Below, piece by piece: positions 28,601 to 37,117 of a DNA stretch of 64,000 nt. Origin of the DNA: Desulfobacula sp964636495. GTDB taxonomy: Bacteria; Desulfobacterota; Desulfobacteria; Desulfobacterales; Desulfobacteraceae. The translations under genes and the position numbers were made by a program. Numbering within the stretch: the stretch's first letter is position 1; each line of letters begins with the position of its first letter. Location: assembly GCA_964636495.1 (NCBI GenBank), contig CAZWSL010000011.1:29770-93769 (forward strand), written 5' to 3'. The notes under the pieces are model-generated. The model was not told the DNA's origin. It did not search any database and worked only from the letters and a program-made list of their open reading frames with translations.

Positions 28601-29352
28601 TTGAAATCGATTTTGCAAAAAAGGGAACCCCTTCCAATATGCTCAATATTTTTTTTGACAACATGGGAGAGGCAATTAACACCATGGCAAGACCTGTGGA
28701 TGCAATCAAGCATCAGGCCAAGACGGTAACTGTCGGCACCAGCAGAATCAGTGAAAAATTCAGCGGTATAGTCTTTGATGAACTTGATATAAATCATATC
28801 AGACTGTCACAGATTACAAATAAGAATGTCCTTGTAATAAAAAACCTCCAGGAAGTTATTGATGAAATTCAGGGAGCATTTCTGTATCAGATATCAGGAT
28901 TGAGTATTCTGGGTGATGTCAATGGTTCTACAGCAATCAAACTGATTAACAAAACAGGCATTAAAAAGAACGAAAGTTCCAGAACAGAAACAGATCATCA
29001 GCTTAAGGGAACGAAAAATATAATTGTCCGGGAAGGAAATGTATATATTGGAAAAGGCAGAAAAGATAACAAAAATATCCTGATTATCCCTGTTCTGTCA
29101 TCCAATCCGGCTACTCCCAATATAATAGAGTTTATACTCAGCATGAACATCAGTTTTAAAATTTCAAAAGATGTGCCTCTGCTGAAAAGAATAAAAGCCC
29201 TTGGCGGCAAATACAACAGGATCAAGGACTGGACAATTGAGAGCAGTGGTCTAAAGTGGGATGATAAATATCTCAACCTTGTTGAGATTGAAAGCCTGTT
29301 CGGCAATACAGCAGAAAAAGTAGTTGAAAATATAATCAGTAAAATAAAATAA
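25627..29352 (+). CDS. Very large GlmS-like amidotransferase / SIS-domain protein
   Basis: 1241 residues from the ATG at 25627 (AAAGGA upstream); a GTG at 25537 would add 30. GlmS is usually about 600. Glutaminase motifs are present: CGISALIAFQG with Cys48, RGRDSAGIS (about 231) and HTRWAS (about 340). The two isomerase SIS domains follow, with IGQGTAG (about 600), ISQSGTTTDT (about 660) and a GlmS-like end motif AKTVTVG (about 1030). About 155 residues are inserted between the first two motifs, and about 210 residues follow the GlmS core. It may make glucosamine-6-phosphate or a related amino sugar. The internal Cys48 would need processing to act as N-terminal nucleophile. Confidence 0.8.
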   Translation: MPLEKLFKFTRTWITDLFNIKIELAKPVSMAQENTIILFPYQPNTVSCGISALIAFQGSSRESRKTDLDRIQQMINELERKGFYSYKESESENVNTTFPGNEDLLNKIFNLCQELKREDSFSDLFFDQKKKRQLLSMIENTDNLIENQMENFKKKRSGFSSENAEIISRDLEKLKDIGWCLNREIFSNINAIDDLGINIAASGSGSGNVRRLTVFKRLNAVLNSLDRLEVRGRDSAGISLIFNFTIQEFENFKQDLNKQGLEERLKLRTNHIVLSNNSIALNHTMKDSVPCMNICFTYKFAAEIGALGDNVSFLRSQIKNDLILQLVTRYNFLANSVSAHTRWASIGDINIANCHPQDNTPADRQTGQTGIIHVCLNGDIDNYLELKTEYEAEYDKIHEDINTDTKLIPLQIENYLKQDVSIEEAFRLAVNDFQGSHAISMHTDLAPGKLFLAQKGSGQAIFIGFALDHYIAASELYGIVEETQKYIKLNGEERGQIVILDQQSEGGNSGVKSFYYDNSPIIIEKKDILTSQITSRDIDRQGFPHYFLKEICESPSSVEKTMENRFHLNPDEQLSTNLDESVISKSLEDDLISCKIEKIYFIGQGTAGVAAQGCADLLKFYLGDRSVDIRAMKSSELSGFSIFSDSSKNRSMNNTFVIAISQSGTTTDTNRTIDMVKEYGAKTLAIVNRRDSDLTFKTDGVLYTSSGRDIEMSVASTKAFYSQITAGAVLSLHIAGITGARSSSFIAEQINEIKKLPNKMKDILDMKDQIKESAFKRAVSKQYWATVGSGSNKTSADEIRIKLSELCYKTISSDFVEDKKHIDLSSEPLIIICAAGTRESVLADIIKDTAIFNAHKATPIVITTIGEERFDLYAKDVFKIPETQEHFAPVLNTLVGHIWGYYAALAMNEASKFMYDGKSAVQGLLDEYTSMGHDVYEIMLEKKFREAIAQFYNQFSKKRRKGGFPAAMGLNNAANITLLLKYLSGRLPVSDFEIDFAKKGTPSNMLNIFFDNMGEAINTMARPVDAIKHQAKTVTVGTSRISEKFSGIVFDELDINHIRLSQITNKNVLVIKNLQEVIDEIQGAFLYQISGLSILGDVNGSTAIKLINKTGIKKNESSRTETDHQLKGTKNIIVREGNVYIGKGRKDNKNILIIPVLSSNPATPNIIEFILSMNISFKISKDVPLLKRIKALGGKYNRIKDWTIESSGLKWDDKYLNLVEIESLFGNTAEKVVENIISKIK

Positions 29353-29378
29353 CAGCAACAGGCACTCTGAAGCAGATC

Positions 29379-30536
29379 ATGAAAAAAAATACAAACAGTC
29401 TTGCCACGCCCCACTATAAAAAAGAGTTGATGTATTTCTATCTGATTGTTCTGACAATATGCTCCACAGCAGGTCTCCAGTGCTGGAGGACCCTTTTTGA
29501 CAACTTCAGTGTTCATACCGTAGGGCTTGACGGCAACCACATCGGCGCATTGCAGTCTGTAAGGGAAATACCCGGATTTCTTGCACTGCTGGTAACCTAT
29601 GTTATCTTGATTATCAAAGAGCATAAGCTCTCTGCTATCTCAATCATCATACTTGGAACCGGGCTGTTTTTAACAGGGCTGCTGCCAAGCTTTCACGGGC
29701 TTATATTTACCACTTTGATAATGAGCTTTGGATTTCACTATTTTGAAACAACCAGCCAGTCTCTGACACTGCAGTATTTTGATAAAACAACATCTCCCCA
29801 TGTCTTCAGCCAGCAGAGAAGCTTTGCTGCTGCCGCCAATATAGCAGTTGCCATTCTTATATTTATTGCTGCGGCTTTTTTAAATTATAAAGCAATGTAT
29901 ATTCTATTTGGAACGCTGATAGGTGTTGGCGGAGTGTGGGCCTTGACTAAAAATCCAGTAAAAAAAAATATCGTTCCCCAGAAAAAAAAAATGGTATTAA
30001 AAAAATGTTACTGGCTGTTTTATTTTTTAACGTTTATGGCAGGAGCACGGAGACAGATCTTTGTAGCGTTTGCCGTATTTCTGCTGGTGAAAAAATTTGA
30101 TTTTTCAGTGCAGGATATCACTCTGCTGTTTTTTTTAAATAATATCATTAATTTTTTTATCAACCCTTTTATAGGAAAATTTATTGTAAAATATGGCGAA
30201 AGAAAGCTTCTCTCAATTGAATATTTTTTTCTTATTCTGATCTTTATCTCCTATGCAGCGGTGGATTCAAAAATGGTAGTTGCTGTTTTATATATTCTGG
30301 ATCATGTGTTTTTTAATTTTGCCACAGGCATTAAAACCTATTTCCAGAAAATTGCAGCACCTGAAGATATTGCACCAAGTGCCGCAGTTGGATTCACTAT
30401 CAACCACATTGCTGCAGTTGTTCTGCCTGTTATAGGGGGTATGCTGTGGATGGTTGACTATAAGATCCCATTCCTGTTCGGCGCTTTTTTCAGTTTTATC
30501 TCGCTTTGCCTGGTACAGTTCATCAGAACAGAATAG
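29379..30536 (+). CDS. MFS-family transporter
   Basis: 385 residues with about 12 hydrophobic segments and a short cytoplasmic start (MKKNTNSLATPHYKKEL). It has the general layout of a major facilitator permease, with a loop KNPVKKNIVPQKKK between the halves. The substrate is unknown. It follows the GlmS-like gene by 26 nt and is probably co-transcribed with it. Its 3' end exists in a second, decayed copy at 33578-33701. Confidence 0.8.
   Translation: MKKNTNSLATPHYKKELMYFYLIVLTICSTAGLQCWRTLFDNFSVHTVGLDGNHIGALQSVREIPGFLALLVTYVILIIKEHKLSAISIIILGTGLFLTGLLPSFHGLIFTTLIMSFGFHYFETTSQSLTLQYFDKTTSPHVFSQQRSFAAAANIAVAILIFIAAAFLNYKAMYILFGTLIGVGGVWALTKNPVKKNIVPQKKKMVLKKCYWLFYFLTFMAGARRQIFVAFAVFLLVKKFDFSVQDITLLFFLNNIINFFINPFIGKFIVKYGERKLLSIEYFFLILIFISYAAVDSKMVVAVLYILDHVFFNFATGIKTYFQKIAAPEDIAPSAAVGFTINHIAAVVLPVIGGMLWMVDYKIPFLFGAFFSFISLCLVQFIRTE
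30415..30536 (+). repeat. Direct repeat, copy A (3' end of MFS gene)
   Basis: The last ~122 nt of the MFS gene, down to its stop codon, recur in the same orientation at 33578-33701 with roughly 85% identity by eye. The two copies enclose the dimethylglycine-dehydrogenase-like gene and the methyltransferase remnant. Confidence 0.85.
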
Positions 30537-30691
30537 GACAGCAGTGTCAGGACACAATATCACCCTGCGGATAAAGCAATTTTACCTTATCTTATGGAAA
30601 ACCTTATTTCATTCAGCTGTTGAGATAGATTTCTTGTCCAGCTTATCCGAATCAATGCCCAGTTATAAGGTTATTCATCTGCGCTTAATGT

Positions 30692-33157
30692 CTAACATTT
30701 AATCTTTTTATTTTCAGGATCATACAGCGGCTTAAGTGAAACCTGTGCCGGATAAGTCCTGCCTGCAATATTTATTTCCCATTTTCCCTGCTCAATAAAT
30801 GCCTGATCTATGACTTCATCTGCCTCAATCATAAACAGACCAACTGCTCCTCCCACTGTATAACAATAGGAACCGGATCTCACATATCCTGCATTTTTCC
30901 CATCTCTTGTTATAATTTCAGCATGGAACAACAGGGGGTCAGGATCTTTGACAAGTATCTGCGCGAGCCGCCTTTTAAGCGGGCCTTCAGCTTTCTTTGC
31001 GATACAGGCTTCTTTACCGATAAAATCGGAATCCTTATCCAGTTTAACCGTAAATCCAAGCCCGGTCTCATATGGATTGTCTGTATTATCCATATCATGA
31101 CCGTAGTCCCTGTAGCCTTTTTCCATTCTCAGGCTGCCCAGAGCTTTCAGTCCTGCATGGGTCAGGTTAAACTCAGCGCCTGCCTCAACAAGTGTATCAT
31201 AGATATGGAGGGTTTGTTCAGCCGGAATAAAAAGCTCGTAGCCAAGTTCTCCCAGATAGGTCATCCTTCCGCAATATGCTTTTGCATACCTGATTGATAT
31301 CTCTTCAATATGCCGGTAGGGAAAGGCTTCATCTGACATATCCGTCAAGGTGACTTTCTGCATCAGCTCCCGTGACTTTGGTCCCTGGATATTGATCTGG
31401 GAATAGGCTGATGTCATATCTGTAACAAAGGCATGGCTGTCAGCCGGGGTATTTCTTTTCAGCCATGTTTCCGCATGGCGGTGCATGGTATCGGTCACCA
31501 CGACCAGGAATTTTTCCTCTTCAAGTTTTGCCACTGTTAAATCGGCTTCAAGATTCCCTTCCTTATTCAGCCATGGTGTATAGGTCACCTGGTTTAATCT
31601 GCTGTTTATCTCATTTGCCGATATATAATCCAGCACCTTACCGGCATCCCGACCCTGGACCATGAATTTTGACATAAAAGACATATCCATGAGAATCACA
31701 CCTTCTCTGGTTGCTTTATGCTCTTTTTCCCAACTTGTAAACCACTCTGCCCGGCCCCAGGAATGCTTCTCAATTCTGGCTTCTTCACCTTCAGGTGCAA
31801 ACCAGTCTGCACCTTCCCAGCCACTCACATCTTTAAAGTAAGCACCCTGGTCTTTCAGCCGGTCATAGATTGGTGATTTTTTAGCACCCCTGGCAGTTTC
31901 CATAGATTGATAAGGGTAATGCGGTTTATATACTTTTCCAAGGGACTCAACAGTCCTGTGTTTTCTATACTCATAATTGTTCTGATAGGTGTGGAGCCGG
32001 TCAATATTAAATCCTGTGATATCACATCCCGGATCTCCGTTCATGATCCAGTGAGCCATCATCCTTCCGAGCCCCGGCCCCATAATGATACCCACCGAAT
32101 TCAATCCTGCACAAACAAAATATTTTTCCAGTTCCGGTGCTTCACCAATGATGGCTGACAGATCGGCTGTAAAGCTTTCCGGCCCACAGAAGAATTTTTT
32201 AATACCCAGTTCTTGTGATATGGGTACCCGGGACATGGCTTTTTCCAGAAACGGCCCCATCCTATCCCAATCCGGTTCAATTTCACCAAATGAAAAAGTT
32301 TCCGGAACCTTTTTCAGTTTCCACGGTGCACAGACCGGTTCAAACAATCCGATCATGAGTCCCCCGACCTCTTCACGGTAATATCCGTAATGGGAAGGAT
32401 CTTCCAGGACCGGCATATTTTTAGGGATATTGTCAATCTCTTCGGTGATCAGATAATAGTGTTCTGCTGACTGATTTGGGATATTGATGCCATCGACATC
32501 ACCAAGCTGTCTTGCCCACATGCCGGCACAATTGACAACAATATCAGCCTGGATGTCCCCCTGGGGTGTTTTAACCCCAGACACCCGGCTGTTTTTCCTG
32601 ATCACGCTGGTTACAGAAACACCTTCAATAATATTAACACCCTGGTTCTTCGCTCCCTTGGCCAATGCAATTGTACAGTCCACCGGATTTACACGGCCAT
32701 CTTCTTTTACATAAAACCCTGCTTCCAGATCATCCACCCGGGCCAGGGGAAATAATTTCTTGATCTCCCGGGGTGAAATTTCATGGACATCGACACCGCA
32801 GTACCGGTTAAATGCGGCGACCCGTCGATATTCTTCCAGTCGATCCCTGTTGCTGGCCGCTTCAATGAATCCAACCGGAGTAAACCCGGTTGAAAGGCCT
32901 GTTTCAGCTTCAAGATTTGTGTAAAGGTCACGGCCGTACAGACGCATCTCCGTGACTGTCTCAGACAGAGAGCCAAAGGTAACCATCAAGCCTGCCGCAT
33001 GCCAGGTTGTTCCCGATGTCAGTTCATCTTTTTCCAGAAGGACAACATCCCTGCACCCCATATGCCCCAGATGATAAGCAATCGAACAGCCGATTATGCC
33101 GCCGCCGATAATCACAACATCAGCTTGTCCGGGTAAGTTAATATTCTTTTTTTCCAT
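30692..33157 (-). CDS. Dimethylglycine/sarcosine dehydrogenase-like FAD protein
   Basis: 821 residues from the ATG at 33157 (AAGGA upstream). The N-terminal FAD oxidase domain has VVIIGGGIIGCSIAYHLG and SGTTWHAAG, whose histidine is the usual covalent flavin site in dimethylglycine dehydrogenase. The C-terminal half is a GcvT-like aminomethyltransferase domain with folate-site features (GYRDYGHDMDNTDNPYE). It oxidatively demethylates dimethylglycine or sarcosine and passes the C1 unit to tetrahydrofolate. An upstream MttB-like remnant supports a role in methylated-amine or betaine use. The exact substrate is inferred. Confidence 0.85.
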   Translation of the reverse strand: MEKKNINLPGQADVVIIGGGIIGCSIAYHLGHMGCRDVVLLEKDELTSGTTWHAAGLMVTFGSLSETVTEMRLYGRDLYTNLEAETGLSTGFTPVGFIEAASNRDRLEEYRRVAAFNRYCGVDVHEISPREIKKLFPLARVDDLEAGFYVKEDGRVNPVDCTIALAKGAKNQGVNIIEGVSVTSVIRKNSRVSGVKTPQGDIQADIVVNCAGMWARQLGDVDGINIPNQSAEHYYLITEEIDNIPKNMPVLEDPSHYGYYREEVGGLMIGLFEPVCAPWKLKKVPETFSFGEIEPDWDRMGPFLEKAMSRVPISQELGIKKFFCGPESFTADLSAIIGEAPELEKYFVCAGLNSVGIIMGPGLGRMMAHWIMNGDPGCDITGFNIDRLHTYQNNYEYRKHRTVESLGKVYKPHYPYQSMETARGAKKSPIYDRLKDQGAYFKDVSGWEGADWFAPEGEEARIEKHSWGRAEWFTSWEKEHKATREGVILMDMSFMSKFMVQGRDAGKVLDYISANEINSRLNQVTYTPWLNKEGNLEADLTVAKLEEEKFLVVVTDTMHRHAETWLKRNTPADSHAFVTDMTSAYSQINIQGPKSRELMQKVTLTDMSDEAFPYRHIEEISIRYAKAYCGRMTYLGELGYELFIPAEQTLHIYDTLVEAGAEFNLTHAGLKALGSLRMEKGYRDYGHDMDNTDNPYETGLGFTVKLDKDSDFIGKEACIAKKAEGPLKRRLAQILVKDPDPLLFHAEIITRDGKNAGYVRSGSYCYTVGGAVGLFMIEADEVIDQAFIEQGKWEINIAGRTYPAQVSLKPLYDPENKKIKC

Positions 33158-33175
33158 CGCTATTCCTTTTTTCAA

Positions 33176-33388
33176 TCAAGATTTAATCCCCATTTCTTTT
33201 TCCGTATCCGCAACAATGGAACGAATCTTGTCTTTTACTTCATCTGAAAGCGGTTCCGGCGAGTGATTTTTAAGGATAAACCTGACTTTATCCATGACCC
33301 TGTCATACGCACTTTTCGATCCTGCACTTTTCCAGCTTCCTCTCATTTTCGATCTATCAACTCCGGAGCTGATTGACTTCTCATATAT
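33176..33388 (-). pseudogene. 3' remnant of a probable MttB-family methyltransferase
   Basis: A 70-codon open stretch ends at a TGA at 33176-33178, 18 nt before the dehydrogenase gene and in the same orientation. It has no start at its upstream end, which is an in-frame stop at 33389. The predicted tail (SAYDRVMDKVRFILKNH, then SPEPLSDEVKDKIRSIV) resembles the C-terminus of trimethylamine/glycine-betaine methyltransferases (MttB superfamily). The spacing looks like an operon in which the rest of the gene was lost. The family call rests on by-eye similarity only. Confidence 0.5.
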
Positions 33389-33577
33389 TTAAATGTGTTT
33401 TTGTGTGTGGGATGATCTCCGCCCGGTCCTATCTCCCTGTACTCTCCAGCATTGTTTTACCCTTCAGGATGGTAATGAAAAATATATCTGATATTGTCTG
33501 CAATTTTAAATGAATTATTTCATGGACAAGACAGCAATGGTACAATTAGTGTTCTTTTTTTATTCCCCCACAGTGCA

Positions 33578-33701
33578 CAGTTGTTCTGCCTGTTATAGAA
33601 GGAATGCTGTAGAGAGTTGATTATAAAATCCCATTCCTGTTCACGATTTTTTTTTATTTTATCTCGCTTTGCCTGGTACAGTTTATCATAACAGAATAGA
33701 A
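33578..33701 (+). pseudogene. Decayed copy of the MFS gene 3' end (direct repeat, copy B)
   Basis: Matches 30415-30536 through to the shared stop codon. The reading frame is kept over about 40 codons except for one nonsense change (TGG to TAG at about 33609) and runs of C-to-T or G-to-A type changes. No start or upstream part of the gene remains. The stretch between it and the methyltransferase remnant (about 33390-33577) shows no gene. Confidence 0.82.
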
Positions 33702-33754
33702 GATCCCCCAGGACAAAATCAGTTCACCCGTTTATCTCACAAACTGTTTTTACT

Positions 33755-35995
33755 TTAGCTGCACTTGGTAAAACCGCACGAATAACACTTCATACAGCCT
33801 TCTTCAAATGCAATGCCTCCTCCACATTCAGGGCAGGCATCTGTTTTTAATTGATTCCGGGTATGCTTTATTTTTTTTCCTTTTCCATCGGTCAGATATC
33901 TTTTCTCAAAAACTTTTGCAATGGCATCTGGAATGGAATAAACCAGGCCGCCTTCCTGAAATACAGCATGTTCACCCCTGATTCCCTTTATCTGGTCAAT
34001 AATATCTTCCACTTCAACGCCAGATCTTAATGCAAGTGAAATGAGCCGGCCGATTGCTTCTGTTTTTGCCTGTGTTGATTTACCGGATTTACCAATGGTT
34101 GCAAAGATCTCAAACGGTCTACTGTTATATTCTGATACGGTCACATACAGATATCCCATACCGGTCTTGATTCTTTCGGTAAAACCGTCAAGGATGCGTG
34201 GCCTTTCTCTTCCGGCAATAAGGAAATCATTTCCGTTTTCTGTACCGTTTTTGCCGGAAATGGAAAGAACCTGATTATCCTTGCTGCCATCTCTATAAAT
34301 GGTAACACCCTTGCACTTCAGCTTAAAAGCCTGATCATAAATAGATTTTACATCTTCTTCTGTAGCATCATGGGGCAGGTTAACCGTTTTTGACACGGCA
34401 TTATCCGTATGTTTCTGAAAAGCTGCCTGCATTTTTATATGAACTGCCGGCTTTACATCATGGGCTGTAACAAATACTTTTCTCAGTTCAATCGGGATCT
34501 GGGTATTGCCTTTGGCTGTTCCGTTTTCTGCAATTTCAGACATCAGGTCTTCGGAATAGAAATTCAGATCCCTTGCTCTCTTTTCAAATATTGGATTTAC
34601 TTCCAGAAGCTTGTCGTCATCCATTACAGTTCTAACATAACTAAGTGCAAATGCAGGTTCAATCCCGCTTGAACAGCCTGCAATGATGCTTAATGTTCCG
34701 GTTGGAGCTATGGTTGTGGTGGTTGCATTACGCATTCTAAGGTTTTTCTCTTCTATAAAAATACTCTGTTCAAAATTTGGAAAAACACCTCGCTCTTCAG
34801 CAAGTTTACAGGAAGCAGCATGGGACTCCTTCTGTAAAAAGGACATGATATCTTCTGCCAGATCTATTGCATCATTTGAATCATAGGGAAGATCAAGCAT
34901 AAACAGAAGATCAGCAAAGCCCATTATTCCAAGACCTATCTTTCGATTTCCACGGACCATATCTCCAATCTCATCTATTGGGTAGCGGGACATGTCAATG
35001 GTGTTATCTAAAAACCTGACCGAAAGATGTATGGTCTCTCTGAAGGCATCATAATCAATAGAATACTCTCCGTTTTCCTCTTTAACAAACCGTGTAAGGT
35101 TAATTGATCCCAGATTACATGCCTCCATGGGCAGTAAAGGCTGTTCACCGCATGGGTTGGTGGATTCAATATCGCCTAATCCGGGTGTTGTATTGTATCG
35201 ATTAATTTCATCTAAAAAGATGATGCCGGGATCCCCTGTTGCCCATGCCTGTTTAATCAATTCCTGGTATACAGCCATGGCATTAAGCTTGCCTGCCACA
35301 TCATTGGTCAACGGATCTATGAGCTCATAATCGAGATCTTTTGCAACTGCATCCATGAAAACATCTGTAACTCCCACGGAAATATTAAAATTGTTCAATT
35401 CTCTTTTACTGCTCTTACATTTAATAAAAGAGAAAATATCAGGATGATCCACCCTGAGCACAGCCATATTGGCACCGCGCCTTGTCCCGCCCTGTTTTAT
35501 CTGTTCTGTGGCAGTATTAAAAATTTTCATAAAAGATACAGGTCCTGAAGCAACACCTCCTGTTGAACCTACTCTGCTGTTCTCAGGGCGTAGCCGTGAA
35601 AAAGAAAAACCGGTTCCACCACCAGATTTATGAATAACCGCAGCATTTTTTATGGCTTCAAAAATTCCGTCAATGCTGTCATCAACAGGAAGAACAAAAC
35701 ATGCAGCAAGCTGTCCAAGACTTCTTCCTGCATTCATTAAGGTTGGAGAGTTTGGCAGAAACCTGAATTCAGACATAAGGCTATAAAACTGATCCTGAAT
35801 TTTTTTCACATCGGCTTTTTTATTATAATTTTCTTCAGCCTGGGCAATATGACCTGCAACCCGTCGAAACATCTGCTCTGGTGTCTCACATATTTTTCCT
35901 GTCTCATCTTTTTTAAGATATCTTCTTTCCAGAACTGTTTTTGCATTTTCTGTTACAAAAATAACCGGATCTAAGGATTTATCTGCTGATGTCAT
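33755..35995 (-). CDS. nrdJ: Adenosylcobalamin-dependent (class II) ribonucleoside-diphosphate reductase
   Basis: 746 residues from the ATG at 35995, with AGAGGAG 8 nt upstream. Motifs fit NrdJ: FLPNSPTLMNAGRSLGQLAACFVLP (about 77), GGGTGFSFS, NPCGEQPLLPMEACNLGSINL with the radical-site cysteine (about 282) and a C-terminal zinc ribbon CPECGGG with CMKCYSCGF. It makes deoxynucleotides using adenosylcobalamin, so it works with or without oxygen. No other ribonucleotide reductase is in the window. The promoter holds a paired NrdR site (36089-36136). Confidence 0.95.
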   Translation of the reverse strand: MTSADKSLDPVIFVTENAKTVLERRYLKKDETGKICETPEQMFRRVAGHIAQAEENYNKKADVKKIQDQFYSLMSEFRFLPNSPTLMNAGRSLGQLAACFVLPVDDSIDGIFEAIKNAAVIHKSGGGTGFSFSRLRPENSRVGSTGGVASGPVSFMKIFNTATEQIKQGGTRRGANMAVLRVDHPDIFSFIKCKSSKRELNNFNISVGVTDVFMDAVAKDLDYELIDPLTNDVAGKLNAMAVYQELIKQAWATGDPGIIFLDEINRYNTTPGLGDIESTNPCGEQPLLPMEACNLGSINLTRFVKEENGEYSIDYDAFRETIHLSVRFLDNTIDMSRYPIDEIGDMVRGNRKIGLGIMGFADLLFMLDLPYDSNDAIDLAEDIMSFLQKESHAASCKLAEERGVFPNFEQSIFIEEKNLRMRNATTTTIAPTGTLSIIAGCSSGIEPAFALSYVRTVMDDDKLLEVNPIFEKRARDLNFYSEDLMSEIAENGTAKGNTQIPIELRKVFVTAHDVKPAVHIKMQAAFQKHTDNAVSKTVNLPHDATEEDVKSIYDQAFKLKCKGVTIYRDGSKDNQVLSISGKNGTENGNDFLIAGRERPRILDGFTERIKTGMGYLYVTVSEYNSRPFEIFATIGKSGKSTQAKTEAIGRLISLALRSGVEVEDIIDQIKGIRGEHAVFQEGGLVYSIPDAIAKVFEKRYLTDGKGKKIKHTRNQLKTDACPECGGGIAFEEGCMKCYSCGFTKCS

Positions 35996-36088
35996 ACTCA
36001 ACGCTCCTCTGTTTGTAAGAATTTAGTTCAGTTTAGCTGTCATCCTTTTTTGCCCCTATTAAAAAATATTTTGGACAAACAGACGAAT

Positions 36089-36136
36089 ACACTTTATATA
36101 GCATTTTACCAATAATGCAAGCACTATATGTGGATT
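36089..36136 (-). promoter_or_regulatory. nrdJ promoter with two NrdR boxes
   Basis: Two 16-bp near-palindromes, ACACTTTATATAGCAT (36089-36104) and GCACTATATGTGGATT (36121-36136), match the NrdR box consensus and are 32 bp apart, three helical turns, as is usual for NrdR. Read leftward, a sigma-70-like promoter sits among them: TTGCAT at 36115-36120, 16 nt spacer, TATAAA at 36093-36098. The downstream box covers the -10 and the upstream box abuts the -35, a layout suited to repression of nrdJ. Confidence 0.75.
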
Positions 36137-36517
36137 TTTTGCATTTTTACAAATTATATTTACTAACCGTTGTTATGGTTATGAAATATCTGCACGGGAG
36201 CATATGGATTATTGTTTACTATCTCTTGATGAGAAGAGCGTTAAGACCGGCAATTGTCTGAGAACAGCGAGTTTTACAGGTCAGCAGATTGAAGTTTGGA
36301 GATTGCAGCAATGTCCATCCAGCGGGCGTGAGGTGATCTGTCTGGAACGGGTATGAAACATTTCTTGCAGATAAATATCCAGACACCTGATCACACGACT
36401 TGACATGGGCAGAGAAATTTGAGTATAGAGGTTCAACATTATTTGATAATTGCAGATGAAAAATATCGTGTAACCAGAATTTTAGGAAACGCTAATTTAC
36501 AAGGAAGCTAAAAACAG
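36137..36517. other. Intergenic stretch with one doubtful short ORF
   Basis: About 380 nt between the nrdJ promoter and the next gene. It contains one short plus-strand frame, 36204-36356 (50 residues, starting MDYCLLSLDEK), with a weak GGGA upstream. I see no family and no sign of selection. The rest shows no gene, repeat or clear hairpin. It may be a leader or gene debris. Confidence 0.25.
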
Positions 36518-37060
36518 ATGTTAAAAAAATTCAGTATATCTTTGATTATCATGTCCACTTTTTTATACGGCTCTATCTTTTTTATATCCAAACAGTATGA
36601 AACTGCCTTTTTTGATGAAATAGTAATTCAACTTAACAGAATGACTGCAAGCTTTAATAAATCTCCTGAGGCACAGTTTACAAAAATTGTACTCACAGCA
36701 ATAATCAATAATGAACACCCTCCTCCTGACTGGAGCAACTTTATCGCCCACAATCTTAAATATAACCATAATGAACTGTTTTACTACTATAAAGTGTGGT
36801 CAATAAAAGTGAAACTCAGTTCCGAAGATATAAATGCCTCTTATCCAATTTACTCTGCCAGCAATGAAAATTTTGTAGTTATCAATATGCGCTATGGCAG
36901 GTCCAAGCCTGTTGTGCAATTCCCTTTTTATAAAAATAAAAAAGGGGATCTGGTGGCAGGCCTCTTTTTTCCCATTAATGAAAAACCATTATCAGCAGAC
37001 TTGAATAATGACAATATCATAAACCACAAAGATGTCGTCATTGCCAGAAAGCATGGGTAA
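36518..37060 (+). CDS. Secreted or membrane-anchored protein ending in a dockerin-like loop
   Basis: 180 residues after an AAGGAAG ribosome site. The N-terminus is a signal peptide or anchor (MLKKFSISLIIMSTFLYGSIFF). The middle (about 30-155) is unrecognised, with aromatic and polar residues. The last 20 residues read DLNNDNIINHKDVVIARKHG, a DxNxDxxxxxxD calcium loop and helix like one half of a type I dockerin repeat. Only one repeat is present, so it may be a lone calcium-binding tail rather than a cohesin ligand. It stands alone, convergent with the ACT gene. Confidence 0.6.
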   Translation: MLKKFSISLIIMSTFLYGSIFFISKQYETAFFDEIVIQLNRMTASFNKSPEAQFTKIVLTAIINNEHPPPDWSNFIAHNLKYNHNELFYYYKVWSIKVKLSSEDINASYPIYSASNENFVVINMRYGRSKPVVQFPFYKNKKGDLVAGLFFPINEKPLSADLNNDNIINHKDVVIARKHG

Positions 37061-37117
37061 AATTTAAAAAACCAGTTGAGTATGGCTGTTCTGAAGGGGG
37101 TGTTCAACTCTCCCCTG

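Noticed and set aside
30415..33701. The direct repeats as ends of an insertion sequence or transposon
   Set aside because: No transposase, no terminal inverted repeats and no short target duplication; the repeat is simply the MFS gene end.
36204..36356. 50-residue frame as a real small protein
   Set aside because: Weak ribosome site, no family, no supporting context; kept only as a note in the intergenic entry.
36137..36517. Cobalamin riboswitch before nrdJ
   Set aside because: No B12-box-like conserved core seen on the nrdJ strand, and the promoter lies too close to the start for a full riboswitch.
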